A stretch of 64,000 nucleotides of DNA, taken from positions 9,695,587 through 9,759,586 of the forward strand of contig NC_051441.1 in the NCBI RefSeq assembly GCF_001649575.2. The letters run 5' to 3'. The DNA is from Kryptolebias marmoratus. Its lineage: Eukaryota > Chordata > Actinopteri > Cyprinodontiformes > Rivulidae. The position numbers were made by a program, and so were the translations under genes. The notes under the pieces are model-generated. The model was not told the origin of the DNA and made no database searches. It saw nothing but the letters and a program-made list of their open reading frames with translations. Shown here one piece after another: positions 63,891-64,000 of this stretch. Position 1 is the first letter of the stretch. Every line of letters begins with the position of its first letter.

Positions 63891-64000
63891 ATTTGAAACT
63901 TCCAGACTATACAAGCATGAATACTATGAGATCATGCCTGAAAAATGCTCATGTTTAAACAGGGTTGTATTTGGACACCCTGATAATCATTTATTTGACA

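Larger units (their letters stand above)
19073..64000. other. downstream gene desert
   Basis: About 45 kb after the sox9 polyadenylation site with no frame I can support as an exon. The longest frames are under about 210 codons, lack domains, and sit in low-complexity or repeat DNA. In other vertebrates sox9 is flanked by very large gene-free intervals holding enhancers. Islands, repeats and microsatellites are listed separately; elsewhere I see only AT-rich unique or decayed sequence. Confidence 0.8.

Overview
This is vertebrate, almost certainly teleost fish, nuclear DNA. It is AT-rich, uses short spliceosomal introns, and carries fish-type interspersed repeats and vertebrate microsatellites. 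I can support one protein-coding gene: a complete three-exon sox9 on the + strand. Its CDS is 15688-16115, 16388-16635 and 16933-17684, giving 475 aa. The protein is a SOXE HMG-box factor that is nearly identical in the HMG box to the tetrapod orthologue as I remember it, but lacks the amniote proline/glutamine/alanine-rich segment. I cannot decide from the sequence alone whether it is the sox9a or sox9b duplicate of the teleost genome duplication.

Layout: 1-15.24 kb is upstream non-coding DNA with repeat remnants, a long near-perfect hairpin (12347-12442), an AP-1/AAGGTCA motif cluster near 6.1-6.4 kb, and a CTCF-like motif about 0.8 kb upstream of the predicted start site. The predicted core promoter (CATAAA at 15305) leads a 5' UTR of about 350 nt containing an (ATT)n tract. 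The gene occupies about 15.34-19.07 kb. Its 3' UTR is about 1.4 kb with two AATAAA signals and candidate miR-145, miR-101 and Pumilio sites. From 19.1 to 64 kb I see no convincing protein-coding exon. This fits the sox9-side gene desert known in vertebrates, where long-range enhancers lie in large gene-free intervals.

Within the desert I mark islands of higher complexity and GC that stand out from the AT-rich background and hold dense transcription-factor-like motifs. These are low-confidence enhancer candidates, because no alignment could be run. The rest is low-complexity DNA, microsatellites and transposon debris: a palindromic hAT-like element at 58715-58926, a dispersed family with TTAA ends, a pair of related repeats at 9075 and 58311, and a teleost interspersed repeat at 62638-62945.

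Nothing here resembles a novel multi-gene system. The leads most worth checking are the hairpin at 12347-12442, the palindrome-dense module at 41850-41994, the POU/SOX composite at 33015, the AP-1 cluster, and loss of the residue matching human SOX9 Ser64.
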